Shown: positions 16,305 through 24,709 of the stretch, one piece after another
Numbering within the stretch: the stretch's first letter is position 1
How the letters are laid out: each line of letters opens with the position of its first letter
Source: CALUTH01 sp964452495
GTDB taxonomy: Bacteria; Cyanobacteriota; Vampirovibrionia; Gastranaerophilales; Gastranaerophilaceae
Reading direction: 5' to 3'
DNA length: 29,637 nucleotides
Assembly (NCBI GenBank): GCA_964452495.1
Contig: CAYVMC010000028.1
Coordinates: 1 to 29,637, forward strand
Program-made: the position numbers and the translations under genes
The notes under the pieces: generated by a model
The model's database searches: none
The model's input: only the letters and a program-made list of their open reading frames with translations
Told to the model about the DNA's origin: nothing

Positions 16305-16396
16305 ACATTAATAACCTATTTAATTTTCAAATTCCGTTGAAATAACCGATAAAGAATTACTAACTGCAAAGCTGTACGGCTAAACCATACCTAATA

Positions 16397-16425
16397 ATCG
16401 TATCATAAACATTTTTTCTATTCAA
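16397..16425 (-). promoter_or_regulatory. Probable tRNA-Leu promoter
   Basis: On the minus strand: TTGAAT (16425-16420), a 17-base spacer ending TGA, then TACGAT (16402-16397), an extended -10 form. It lies about 93 bases before the mature tRNA 5' end, so a leader would need removal by RNase P. Confidence 0.45.
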
Positions 16426-16511
16426 GATTTTTTATTAACTGAGACGGGATTAAGTTTTTCCCCAAAAGCTCCCGCTTATCATAGCAGGATAGGTACTCTT
16501 TCCCATAAAAA

Positions 16512-16586
16512 ATACTATTTTTCAAGTTCTACTAAGTATAATCTTCTTTAGAGGCAGAACTGTCACTTACTCTGGTAAAATAGTAT
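16512..16586. ncRNA. Candidate structured RNA element (strand unknown)
   Basis: Three stems nest in order: ATACTATTTT (16512-16521) with AAAATAGTAT (16577-16586), 10 bp perfect; AGTTCT (16525-16530) with AGAACT (16556-16561), 6 bp; and CTAA with TTAG inside. An asymmetric internal loop of 15 bases on one side separates the first two stems. No known RNA family recognised, and no clear promoter on either side. Confidence 0.35.
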
Positions 16587-16672
16587 AGTCAAACGTTTCA
16601 CCACCTGAAGTATACAAATATCTTTATAAGTTTGTTTTTTTAATCAAAATTTTAGCCCACGTAATAATTTGC

Positions 16673-16697
16673 AAAAAAAAAAGAGCCAGCAGGCTCT
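16673..16697 (-). terminator. Terminator with T10 run
   Basis: On the minus strand: AGAGCC-TGCT-GGCTCT followed by ten T (16682-16673). It lies 194 bases past the EF-hand gene stop. Confidence 0.9.
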
Positions 16698-16840
16698 AAT
16701 ATCTTTTGTGTGAAGTGTAGTATGAAGAATAAACTTTTATCCGTCGTGTTATATTCTTATAAAGTATTTTCTATTGTTAAAATTGCTTTCTACTTAGATA
16801 CTTGTTACAAAATTTAATATTATTGTGTAATATAAACTTA

Positions 16841-16874
16841 TAAAGCCGGCTGACCATAATAATCACCGGCCTTA
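16841..16874 (-). other. Hairpin just past the EF-hand gene
   Basis: TAAAGCCGG (16841-16849) pairs with CCGGCCTTA (16866-16874) with one G-U pair on the minus-strand RNA, then a one-base bulge and a TGA/TCA pair around a 9-base loop. It starts 16 bases after the stop. Only a weak T-rich run follows, so it may stabilise the 3' end rather than terminate. Confidence 0.6.
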
Positions 16875-16890
16875 TAAATTTTGTACTACA

Positions 16891-18759
16891 TTATTCTGAC
16901 TTTTGTTTTTCAACCCAAGCAGTATAACTAGTTTTAAAATCATTGGTAAACATTGTCATTAATGTACTCGGATTAAATGTATCATACTCCTGTTTGAGGT
17001 TGATCATCTTTGCATTATAGACACTTACTGTAACATAATCTGCAATTGTTGAACCTTTTGAATTTGCAAATATTGTATTAAATACATTTTCATCGAATTC
17101 AATACCATTAGCATCACACATACTTATTGCTTTTCTTTTTAGTTGAGACTCAAGAGCATCAAGCAAATCTTCAGCTGAAGATACATCTAATTCTGACCCA
17201 TTTTGAACAGTACATATAGATACTTCATCTCCATTTTTAAGAGCCTCTAATACTCCTTCACTTACTCCAGCTTCTTCTGCTGCCTGTGCATAATCAATAT
17301 CCTGTAAATCCATATCTGTTGAAGATGCATTCATTTCATCAATAGCTGCAGCTATATTTGTATTAAAAGCGGTAATAAAGTTTTGAACAATTGTTTGTAT
17401 ACCATCGTTAGATGTATATTTTTTATTCTTGTTTAGCCATGCAGAATTTGACTTATAAGATTCTACACCATCAAGGATTTCAGCCAATGTTGAGTTATAA
17501 ACATTTTCAAATATGACTTCTACCTTATCAAATGAAAGCCCTTGTGACTCAAGCATTGTTTTAATTTGCTCTTTCATTTGGTCTTTAATACCGCTCTCTT
17601 CGATTCTGGTTCTGATTTCTTCTTGTATGTTTTCATCATGACCAGATTTACCCTTTACAGTAATCTGTTCATTATCATAATATCCCTCTAAGTTAGAGAA
17701 ATCGATAGTATTTATATCTATTGCATAACTTGCACCGGATATCGAAGTAAATACAGCTTCTGCGGCTTCTTCTGCTTCAGCAATTGCACTAGCTTTTTCA
17801 GTTTCCAGCAATGATTCCGTTCCCAGTGACTCAATGAACTTATTAACCGCATCCATTAATGCTTGCCCATCAGTATAATTATCTATTTTCCTTTCAAGAG
17901 ACGATGCACTAGTATAACTATATCCGTCAAGCATAACTGTAAAACCTTGTTCAAGGGCTGCATTTAAAAGTTCTTTTGCATAATCCTTTAATGTTTCTAG
18001 TTCACCGGAGTCAATATAATCCCATTTAGAACCTGAAGTATTAGTTTGCCAGGCAAGAATTTCATCTTCTATTTTACTATATTCAGATGATGCCAGATAC
18101 TCTTGTAAATGAGTTCTCAAGTCTTTTTCCAGATTATCACCGGTATAATTTGCAATAAAGGTATCTGCCTCGGCTTCTAAAATAGCTCCTAGATTACTTA
18201 TTAATATACTATAGACAGAATCATCTACCCCCCCCCCGATATCTTGTAGTATTTCATCAAGTATATCAGATTTAACCGCAGCTTGCTGCGCAGCTTCTGC
18301 TTCAGCAAGAGCTTCAGGAGTGTTAGATAATATTTCCTCTTTTAGTTCTTCATATTTTGTCGGCAGTATTGTTTCAAACTCTAATGCCATATTTGAAACA
18401 TTATTGCCTTCTTCAACATATTCTTCTGCAAACGTGTCAATTAATGCTCTAAGTGCCGCAGTCATATCCGCTGCATACGCACTATTTGACCCAATAAAAT
18501 CAGTTGTTACCTGCTGGATATAAGGGGCAAGTGCTTCTTCCATTTGTATTTTTTGTTCCCAAACTTGAAACTCCTCGTTTGAAATTTCTTTATCACCGTT
18601 TGTATCAACAGTTGACAATTCAACAGAGTCCAGTCCGTATTCTTTTAAAGCTGCATCGTACTCTTCTTCTGTAATAACACCATCCCCATCTTTGTCCATG
18701 TCTTCAAATTTAATTTTTACCCCTGATGATGTTGTTAAATTGCCGAAATTTACGTCCAT
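16891..18759 (-). CDS. Large EF-hand protein with an in-frame G10 tract
   Basis: No family recognised for the body. 622 aa, with two adjacent canonical EF-hand loops at the N-terminus: DKDGDGVITEEE (22-33) and DTNGDKEISNEE (52-63), which should bind Ca2+. The rest is acidic, Ala/Glu-rich and mostly helical, with no signal peptide and no membrane segment, so location is uncertain; a non-classical or type I-like export route is possible but not shown. AAGGAG lies 8 bases before the ATG. Ten consecutive G at residues 175-178 (plus-strand C 18228-18237) are read as Gly-Gly-Gly-Val; a gain or loss of one G stops translation within three codons. This makes it a candidate phase-variable, Ca2+-responsive protein. 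Confidence 0.8.
   Translation of the reverse strand: MDVNFGNLTTSSGVKIKFEDMDKDGDGVITEEEYDAALKEYGLDSVELSTVDTNGDKEISNEEFQVWEQKIQMEEALAPYIQQVTTDFIGSNSAYAADMTAALRALIDTFAEEYVEEGNNVSNMALEFETILPTKYEELKEEILSNTPEALAEAEAAQQAAVKSDILDEILQDIGGGVDDSVYSILISNLGAILEAEADTFIANYTGDNLEKDLRTHLQEYLASSEYSKIEDEILAWQTNTSGSKWDYIDSGELETLKDYAKELLNAALEQGFTVMLDGYSYTSASSLERKIDNYTDGQALMDAVNKFIESLGTESLLETEKASAIAEAEEAAEAVFTSISGASYAIDINTIDFSNLEGYYDNEQITVKGKSGHDENIQEEIRTRIEESGIKDQMKEQIKTMLESQGLSFDKVEVIFENVYNSTLAEILDGVESYKSNSAWLNKNKKYTSNDGIQTIVQNFITAFNTNIAAAIDEMNASSTDMDLQDIDYAQAAEEAGVSEGVLEALKNGDEVSICTVQNGSELDVSSAEDLLDALESQLKRKAISMCDANGIEFDENVFNTIFANSKGSTIADYVTVSVYNAKMINLKQEYDTFNPSTLMTMFTNDFKTSYTAWVEKQKSE
18228..18237 (-). repeat. 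G10 homopolymer inside the EF-hand coding sequence
   Basis: Ten C on the plus strand. In-frame reading is ATC GGG GGG GGG GTA GAT. With nine G the next codon is TAG; with eleven G the reading becomes GGT AGA TGA. Either slip ends the protein near residue 178. Confidence 0.9.
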
Positions 18760-18996
18760 TTGCTATACTCCTTATTTTTAAATTATTACTTTTTCATGTA
18801 CTACGGCATTTTTTAGAAAAACTTTAATCTTATCAGGAAATATCTAACAAAAATTTTTACTAAAATAATGTTTATATCTTGATTTTCACCTTGCTAAACA
18901 GAACTTAATATTTCTTAATTATGTTAATTTTTTGTTACAATTTGTATTAGTTAAGCACGTTATTAAAATATATATATCCATCTACTTTGTATTTTA

Positions 18997-19005
18997 TGTT
19001 ACAAT
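18997..19005 (+). promoter_or_regulatory. Extended -10 promoter close to the dehydrogenase start
   Basis: TGTTACAAT, an extended -10 form, ends 9 bases before the ATG at 19015. No ribosome site precedes that ATG, so the transcript may begin at or within a few bases of it. No convincing -35 box. Confidence 0.45.
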
Positions 19006-19014
19006 GACTGTGTT

Positions 19015-20028
19015 ATGAAATGTGCTGAATTACAAAATGGAAAAATTGTAGTAAAAGAAATTGAAAATCTTACACTCGGGGTTAATAAAGGTGCTATCAT
19101 AAAGGTTCGTGGATGCGGGCTTTGCGGTTCCGATATTGTTAAATACCGTCAAAATCTTGCTCCAAACGGAACTGTTCTCGGACATGAAATTGTAGGAGAT
19201 ATTATTGAAATTAACTCTGATACTGATTTTCAGTTTATGGACAGGATTGTTTCATCACATCATGTTCCCTGTTTTGAGTGTACTTACTGCAAAGCAGGCA
19301 ATTATTCAATGTGCAAGCATTTTAAAGAAACTAACTTTGTTCCGGGCGGCTTCTGTGAAAGAATTTATCTGACAGAAGAACACCTGCAAAATGTTGCTCG
19401 AAAAGTCCCTGATAGTATTCCTGATGAAGTAATCTCTTTTTATGAGCCATTAGGATGCTGTATTCGAGCAATAAAACGTACACAATTAACAAAAAATGCA
19501 AATGTTCTTGTTGTCGGTTTAGGCTCTATAGGATTATTAATGGGCCAGGCTCTTGTTAATTACGGAATGAGCGTATTCGGGTGTGATATTCTTGAAGAGA
19601 GAATAGCCCTTGCGGAAAGCCTCGGGATTATCGGCTTTAACTCTCTTGAGTTAAATAAAGCAAAAGATTTTATTCTTGAAAATACCGATGGACTGGGTGT
19701 TGATGCCGTATTTATGACATCAGGTTCTGATAAAGCTATTGATGCAGGAATTACTCTTGTAAGAAACGGAGGAAAAATAAATGTATTCTCCAGTACTCCG
19801 CAGAATAACGGATATAAAAATAATGATATATATTACAGAGAACTAACCATTTTAGGCAGTTATTCTCCATCTCCCGAGGATTTACAGGATTCTTTTGATA
19901 TGATTGGTTCAGGAAAAATAATTGTAAGAAACCTAGTAACGAATTATACGTTAGATCATATACAAGAAGCTTTCAATGATGCGATTTCTAATAAAATTAT
20001 GAAAGCATTTATTAAAATATCGGAGTAA
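19015..20028 (+). CDS. Zinc-dependent medium-chain alcohol dehydrogenase (first of two)
   Basis: A medium-chain dehydrogenase/reductase that oxidises or reduces an alcohol with NAD(P)(H). Seen: the catalytic-zinc start GCGLCGSD, LGHEIVGDI, structural zinc as CFECTYCKAGNYSMC (Cx2Cx2Cx7C), and the cofactor-binding GLGSIGLLMGQAL. The 337-aa length is normal. It resembles the sorbitol/threonine dehydrogenase branch but I cannot name the substrate. The ATG has no ribosome site; the upstream TGTTACAAT suggests a near-leaderless mRNA. The next gene begins 2 bases after its stop and encodes a diverged paralogue, so the pair is an operon, perhaps acting one after the other on a sugar or polyol. Confidence 0.88.
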   Translation: MKCAELQNGKIVVKEIENLTLGVNKGAIIKVRGCGLCGSDIVKYRQNLAPNGTVLGHEIVGDIIEINSDTDFQFMDRIVSSHHVPCFECTYCKAGNYSMCKHFKETNFVPGGFCERIYLTEEHLQNVARKVPDSIPDEVISFYEPLGCCIRAIKRTQLTKNANVLVVGLGSIGLLMGQALVNYGMSVFGCDILEERIALAESLGIIGFNSLELNKAKDFILENTDGLGVDAVFMTSGSDKAIDAGITLVRNGGKINVFSSTPQNNGYKNNDIYYRELTILGSYSPSPEDLQDSFDMIGSGKIIVRNLVTNYTLDHIQEAFNDAISNKIMKAFIKISE

Positions 20029-20030
20029 AT

Positions 20031-21071
20031 ATGAAAGCTGTTTTATATTATGGGCCGCAAAATATAAAATATGAAGAAACAATGATTAAACCGCTTGCGG
20101 AGGGAGAAATATTAGTAAAAGTTGAATCAGCATTGACCTGCGGAACTGATGTTAAAACATATCGCCGTGGACATCCGGTTTTAATTAAATCAATACCTTC
20201 TGGGTTCGGACACGAATTTGCAGGTGTTGTAACAAAACTGGGTAAAGGTGTTACCGGTTTCAAAGTCGGTGACAGAGTTGTTGCAGCAAATTCAGCGCCA
20301 TGCGGAGAGTGTTTTTTTTGCCGCAGGGAAGAATATAACCTTTGTGAAAATCTGGATTTGTTAAATGGAGCCTACGCAGAATATATTGTTATACCTGAGC
20401 GAATTGTTAAGAAAAACACACTTATTCTGCCTGATAATCTATCTTTTGATAAAGCTGCATTTTGCGAACCGCTTGCAAATGTTGTCCACGGAGTAGAACG
20501 TACAGGAATAAAAGACGGCGATACAGTCGGGATTATAGGTATTGGTCCCATCGGGCTTATGTTTGCCAGACTTGCCAAACTCAAAGGTGCAAGAGTTATT
20601 GTGGCAGGAAGAAACCCGATAAAGTTAAAACTGGCAGAGGAATTTGCACACGCAGATGAAATTGTAGATTTAAAGAAATATCCAAATCCTGAAAAAATAT
20701 TTAAATCTTTCACAGAAGAAGGCAAAGGACTTGATATAGCAGTTGAGTGTGTGGGACTGCCGGAAATCTGGGAAAGAATCTTTGAATGCGTCCGCCCCGG
20801 CGGTACGGTTCACTTTTTTGGAGGCTGCAAAGCCGGTTCTACTGTCACTTTTGACACCACCAGACTGCATTACAGTGACATCAAACTAATGAGTGTTTTC
20901 CACCATACCCCGAAGTATTTTCGCATGGCACTTAATTTAATAGCCTCAGGAAATGTTGAAGTAGAAAAACTCATTACGGCTGCCCTTCCGTTAAGTAAAT
21001 TGGAATATGCTATGCAGCAGCATATTGAAGGTAAAGCCGTTAAGTTCCTTATAAAACCGCAATTTGTATAA
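20031..21071 (+). CDS. Zinc-dependent medium-chain alcohol dehydrogenase (second of two)
   Basis: The second medium-chain dehydrogenase of the pair. Seen: TCGTDVKTY (catalytic Cys), FGHEFAGVV, structural zinc CGECFFCRREEYNLC, cofactor loop GIIGIGPIGLMFARLAK, and VECVGLPEIWER. The Rossmann strand-2 end reads IVAGRNPIK, with no Asp or Glu where NAD-preferring members have one, so NADP use is possible. The 346-aa length is normal. GGAG in the end of the upstream gene serves as ribosome site, 2 bases after its stop. Identity to the upstream protein is limited, so this is an old duplication or a recruited partner rather than a recent copy. Confidence 0.88.
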   Translation: MKAVLYYGPQNIKYEETMIKPLAEGEILVKVESALTCGTDVKTYRRGHPVLIKSIPSGFGHEFAGVVTKLGKGVTGFKVGDRVVAANSAPCGECFFCRREEYNLCENLDLLNGAYAEYIVIPERIVKKNTLILPDNLSFDKAAFCEPLANVVHGVERTGIKDGDTVGIIGIGPIGLMFARLAKLKGARVIVAGRNPIKLKLAEEFAHADEIVDLKKYPNPEKIFKSFTEEGKGLDIAVECVGLPEIWERIFECVRPGGTVHFFGGCKAGSTVTFDTTRLHYSDIKLMSVFHHTPKYFRMALNLIASGNVEVEKLITAALPLSKLEYAMQQHIEGKAVKFLIKPQFV

Positions 21072-21075
21072 CACT

Positions 21076-21090
21076 TAAACCGCCGGTTTA
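21076..21090. terminator. Weak bidirectional hairpin between convergent genes
   Basis: TAAACC-GCC-GGTTTA, 4 bases after the second dehydrogenase stop and 4 before the convergent gene's stop. The stem is only 6 bp with little T-run on either side. Confidence 0.4.
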
Positions 21091-21094
21091 TAAA

Positions 21095-21580
21095 TTAAAC
21101 CGTATCACAAACTTTCTTTGTATGAATTGTTTGTAGTTTTTTACATAGCTCCAATCGTTTTAATACAAATGATGTTATCTTCCCCGAATTATTTCTTTCA
21201 AGCAAAAGACGGGTAGAAACGCCATTTTTACGTTGAGTATCAACTCCCGATAACAAGCCGTTTTTATAAATTCTTGTTTTTACAAGATTGTTGTTAGTCA
21301 AATATTTAATTTTACCGGAAAATTTCTCATTGTTCAATAATGCAACTCCATTTTTAAAACAAATCCCCTTCTCTCTAACAACTTCATTAAAAATCTTTAA
21401 ACTTGATTTTTTATCGTAAGCAATGCCGGCTCCTGCCAATCCTAAAGTAGCAAGTCCGGATAAAGAAAGAAGAATACCTGCTGTTTGATTTCCTCGTTTT
21501 TTAAGAGCATTGTCATCATTTTCATTTGTATTTTTAAAAACAGGTGTTGCTACAGTGTGTGTTATATTTTCTATACGCAT
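21095..21580 (-). CDS. Small protein with FKN motif and one membrane span
   Basis: No family recognised. 161 aa: a short N-terminus with TPVFKNTNEND, then a hydrophobic segment (about 33-56, AGILLSLSGLATLGLAGAGIAY), then a basic region with MORN-like short strands (FSGKIKYLTNNNLVKTRIYK, NGLLSGVDTQRKNG) that may form a small beta-sheet. The frame is open to an ATG at 21595, but GGAG sits 6 bases before the ATG at 21580, so I use that. The PVFKN piece sits where SPTFKG and INFMGKG sit in the membrane-protein pair at 7597-9851. Confidence 0.6.
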   Translation of the reverse strand: MRIENITHTVATPVFKNTNENDDNALKKRGNQTAGILLSLSGLATLGLAGAGIAYDKKSSLKIFNEVVREKGICFKNGVALLNNEKFSGKIKYLTNNNLVKTRIYKNGLLSGVDTQRKNGVSTRLLLERNNSGKITSFVLKRLELCKKLQTIHTKKVCDTV

Positions 21581-21686
21581 AATTTTCTCCAACATAAGTA
21601 ACCACCCAAATATAGATAAAAAAAATGCGTTTTAATATTAGACACCGAGATAAAACATTAAGGGAATTTTTAACAAAAAAATATAA

Positions 21687-21714
21687 AAAGAGGAGGATAA
21701 AATTCCTCCTCTTT
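21687..21714 (-). terminator. Terminator of groEL
   Basis: An 11-bp perfect stem AAAGAGGAGGA/TCCTCCTCTTT with a 6-base loop, followed on the minus strand by a T-rich tract (TTATATTTTTTTG). It lies 34 bases past the groEL stop. Confidence 0.92.
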
Positions 21715-21747
21715 CGTTTATCATATAAACATTTGCATTGGCAATCC

Positions 21748-23397
21748 TTACATCATACCGCCCATGCCGCCCATTCCGCCCATAGGCATATCCGGGGCTT
21801 TATTTTCTTCCGGAATATCAACAACTGCTGCTTCTGTTGTTAACAACATAGATGCAACAGATGCTGCATTTTCAAGAGCAGAACGTGTAACTTTTGCTGG
21901 GTCTACAATACCTGCTGTAAACATATCAGTATATCTGTCAAGTAATGCGTCGTAGCCGTAAGCACCCTTTTCAGAACGTACATTTTCAATAACTACATCT
22001 GCTTTAGCACCTGCATTGTTTGCTATTGCTCTTAACGGAATATCTAATGCAGCTGTAAGAATTTTAAATCCGCTCTTTTCATCATCAGATTCAAATGCAA
22101 GAGTTGAAAGTTTATTTTCAAGATCTTGTTGTACTCTTACAAGTGCAACACCGCCGCCCGGTACAATACCTTCTTCGTTTGCAGCTCTTGTAGCATTAAG
22201 TGCATCTTCAATTCTTAATTTTCTTTCTTTTAGCTCAACTTCTGATGCTGCACCAACTTCAATAACGGCAACACCGCCTGAAAGCTTAGCCATACGTTCT
22301 TGGAGTTTTTCCTTATCATATTCACTGTCAGATGCTTCAATTTGTTTTTTAATCAAATTAACTCTTTCCTTAACAGCTTCTTTTGTTTCATTACCAACAA
22401 CAATTGTTGTTTCATCCTTAGTAACAGTAACACGTTTTGCAAGTCCCATCATGTCGGTAGTAACATTTTCAAGCTTAATACCAAGTTCTTCAGTAAACAT
22501 TTGACCGCCTGTTAAGATTGCAATATCTTCAAGCATTGCTTTTCTTCTATCGCCAAATCCTGGAGCTTTAACTGCAACAGCCCTTAAAACTTTTCTCATA
22601 GTGTTTACAACTAATGTTGCAAGAGCTTCGCCTTCAACATCTTCAGCAATAAGAAGTAATGAACGACCGTCACGTGCAACCTGTTCCAGAATAGGAACTA
22701 AATCAGCAATTAAGTTGATTTTCTTGTTGATACAAAGAACATAAGCATCTTCAAGTACTGCTTCCATTCTTTCAGCATCTGTAACAAAATAAGGTGAAAT
22801 ATAACCTTTATCAAACTGCATACCTTCAACAACTTTCAGATTTGTACCAAAAGATTTTGATTCTTCTACAGTTATAACACCGTCATTACCAACTTTTTCC
22901 ATAGCTTCTGCAATCAATTCACCGATTTCAGAGTTATTACCTGCAGAAATACCTGCAACTTGAGCAATTTCTTCTTTTGTATTAACAGGTTTTGATAAAT
23001 CCTTTTTAATTTTTTCTACTGCGATTTCTACAGCACGGTCAATCCCTCTTTTAATAGATATCGGGTTAGCTCCTGCCGTAAGATTTTTTAACCCTTCTTT
23101 AACTATTGCCTGAGCAAGAACAGATGCGGTTGTTGTACCATCACCTGCAACATCATTTGTTTTAGAAGAAACTTCTTTTAACAATTGAGCGCCTGCATTT
23201 TCCAAACCGTCTTGAAGTTCAATTTCTTTTGCGATAGTTACACCGTCATTAACAATTTGCGGTGCACCGAATTTCTTTTGAAGAATAACGTTTCTTCCTT
23301 TAGGCCCTAATGTAACTTTTACAGCTTCGGCAACTGCATCAATCCCCTTAAGAAGGGATTTTCTGGCCTCTTCTTGAAAAACTATACGTTTTGCCAT
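21748..23397 (-). CDS. groEL: 60-kDa chaperonin GroEL
   Basis: GroEL forms the double-ring ATP-driven folding chamber with GroES as lid. Seen: the start MAKRIVFQEEARKSLLKGID, ATP-binding TLGPKGRNVI and VAGDGTTTASVLAQAI, conserved GPGFGDRR-type APGFGDRRKAML, GGVAVIEVGAASEVELKERK, and the Gly-Met tail GGMGGMGGMM. The 549-aa length is normal. It follows groES by 23 bases with a ribosome site (GGAG) in between, and ends in a strong terminator. It is the only groEL in the window. Confidence 0.98.
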   Translation of the reverse strand: MAKRIVFQEEARKSLLKGIDAVAEAVKVTLGPKGRNVILQKKFGAPQIVNDGVTIAKEIELQDGLENAGAQLLKEVSSKTNDVAGDGTTTASVLAQAIVKEGLKNLTAGANPISIKRGIDRAVEIAVEKIKKDLSKPVNTKEEIAQVAGISAGNNSEIGELIAEAMEKVGNDGVITVEESKSFGTNLKVVEGMQFDKGYISPYFVTDAERMEAVLEDAYVLCINKKINLIADLVPILEQVARDGRSLLLIAEDVEGEALATLVVNTMRKVLRAVAVKAPGFGDRRKAMLEDIAILTGGQMFTEELGIKLENVTTDMMGLAKRVTVTKDETTIVVGNETKEAVKERVNLIKKQIEASDSEYDKEKLQERMAKLSGGVAVIEVGAASEVELKERKLRIEDALNATRAANEEGIVPGGGVALVRVQQDLENKLSTLAFESDDEKSGFKILTAALDIPLRAIANNAGAKADVVIENVRSEKGAYGYDALLDRYTDMFTAGIVDPAKVTRSALENAASVASMLLTTEAAVVDIPEENKAPDMPMGGMGGMGGMM

Positions 23398-23420
23398 TTT
23401 TATTTCTCCTTTACCAGTAA

Positions 23421-23708
23421 TTATTCAATAATAGCTAATGCATCTTTTACAGAAAGTATTTTGTACTCAACACCATCAACTTTCACGTCTGTTCCTGAAT
23501 ATTTAGCGTACAAAATAACATCGCCGACTTTAACATCCATCGGTTCTCTATCGCCGTTATCATTAACTTTTCCTGCGCCAACTGCAACCACTTCGCCTTT
23601 TTGCGGTTTTTCTTTAGCGCTGTCAGGGATAAAAATACCGCCTGATGTTTGTTCTGTATCTTCAATAACTTTGATTACAATTCTGTCTGCTAATGGTTTA
23701 ATTGCCAT
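23421..23708 (-). CDS. groES: 10-kDa co-chaperonin GroES
   Basis: The heptameric lid of GroEL. Seen: the start MAIKPLADRIVIKVIEDTEQ, the mobile loop TSGGIFIPD, GEVVAVGAGKVNDNG, VGDVILYAKYSGT and the end YKILSVKDALAIIE. The 95-aa length is normal. GGAGG precedes the ATG. No CIRCE (TTAGCACTC-N9-GAGTGCTAA) lies upstream. Instead an 8-bp inverted repeat sits about 63 bases before the start (23771-23791). Confidence 0.98.
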   Translation of the reverse strand: MAIKPLADRIVIKVIEDTEQTSGGIFIPDSAKEKPQKGEVVAVGAGKVNDNGDREPMDVKVGDVILYAKYSGTDVKVDGVEYKILSVKDALAIIE

Positions 23709-23770
23709 AATATATTCCTCCTTTTTCTTCTATAATTTATTTATACATCCGAAAAACAAAATAATTAATT

Positions 23771-23791
23771 TTCTTAATGAAAAATTAAGAA
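23771..23791. promoter_or_regulatory. Inverted repeat upstream of groES
   Basis: TTCTTAAT-GAAAA-ATTAAGAA. It is where a heat-shock operator would be expected, but it differs from CIRCE in sequence and spacer length. It could be a site for another regulator or only an AT-rich hairpin. Confidence 0.35.
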
Positions 23792-23851
23792 TTTAATTTG
23801 TTATTTTTAACAGGTTTAAAATACGGCTGTTTTATCGCACCAAAAACACAT

Positions 23852-24703
23852 TTAGCGTACGATTTTATGCCTGATTACAGAGTTGCTGCCTTGAGATGAT
23901 ATAAATAAAAGATCATTATTTACATGCAGTCCATAAGGCTTGTCAACTCCGTCTAAAAGCACCGAAACATTACCATCCGGAGTTATTTTTAAAACATTAT
24001 TTGCATTATAGTTTGCAACATAAATATTGCCGACTCTATCGCTTGCAAGACTAATCGGACCGCTGAGTTTAGGACTTTTCACATAAATAAGCCGCCTCCC
24101 ATCTGGAGTAATCTTCAGGATTGTGTTATCAGTAAATGTTGCAATATAAATGTTACCCGCATAATCTGAGGTTATCCCTGTAGGACTTACAATATTTTCA
24201 TAAATACCGACTGTCTTTGCTATATTAGACTGTGGATTTACCGCCGGCTCCGGTGTGTCCGTTTTTATTGTTAATTTTTCAACAAGTGCCTGTGCTGGTT
24301 TATAATACTCACTTACCGGAGGTATTATATTTACATAAGTCTTAACATTATTATAATCACCGATTTTTGCACAAATTTGAGCAGCTTTAAATACAGACTC
24401 ATAGTCGTTCGGGTTTCTTAACAGTATTTGTTTAAATACCGATAATGCCTCCGAGTGCTGGTTTGTATAATCAAGAATTGTTGCAAGATTATAATAAGCA
24501 TCGATATAATCGGGATAAATATTAATAGCCTCACGGAAGGATTTTATAGCTTTATCATACAGCCCGAGTTTGTAGTAATCCACTCCCTGATTATATTCAA
24601 GTTTTGCATCAACAGGTATTGCACTCTCTGCAGCGTAACCTAACTGCTGAGGTACAATTGCTAATCCTGTTAATAGAACCAATATTGAGAGTAGTTTTTT
24701 CAA
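23852..24703 (-). CDS. Secreted TPR/NHL-repeat protein
   Basis: 283 aa: a signal peptide (about 1-24, ending GYA), three TPR-type helix pairs (about 35-140: AKLEYNQGVDYYKLGLYDKA, PDYIDAYYNLATILDYTNQH, PNDYESVFKAAQICAKIGDY), a Pro-rich linker, then three NHL-type beta-propeller blades (SPTGITSDYAGNIYIATF, GPISLASDRVGNIYVANY, KPYGLHVNNDLLFISSQG). Three blades are too few for a closed propeller, so it would have to pair with another copy or be cut short. The start is a TTG with AGGA 9 bases before it, inside the last codons of malQ, so it is coupled to malQ. A periplasmic protein-binding role is likely; partner unknown. Confidence 0.8.
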   Translation of the reverse strand: MKKLLSILVLLTGLAIVPQQLGYAAESAIPVDAKLEYNQGVDYYKLGLYDKAIKSFREAINIYPDYIDAYYNLATILDYTNQHSEALSVFKQILLRNPNDYESVFKAAQICAKIGDYNNVKTYVNIIPPVSEYYKPAQALVEKLTIKTDTPEPAVNPQSNIAKTVGIYENIVSPTGITSDYAGNIYIATFTDNTILKITPDGRRLIYVKSPKLSGPISLASDRVGNIYVANYNANNVLKITPDGNVSVLLDGVDKPYGLHVNNDLLFISSQGSNSVIRHKIVR

Positions 24704-24709
24704 TACTTA

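Larger units (their letters stand above)
16305..16890. other. 586-base gene-free stretch
   Basis: It holds the probable tRNA promoter (16397-16425), a nested-stem element (16512-16586), a terminator with a T10 run on the minus strand (16673-16697) and a hairpin just past the EF-hand gene (16841-16874). I see no coding frame of note. The minus strand between 16698 and 16840 is either a long 3' untranslated region or a small RNA ending at the T10 terminator. Confidence 0.6.

Noticed and set aside
22016..22504. 162-aa frame antisense to groEL
   Set aside because: Opposite-strand reading of a strongly conserved gene; the composition follows from groEL codon use and there is no ribosome site.
23709..23851. 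CIRCE element upstream of groES
   Set aside because: Looked for TTAGCACTC-N9-GAGTGCTAA; not present.
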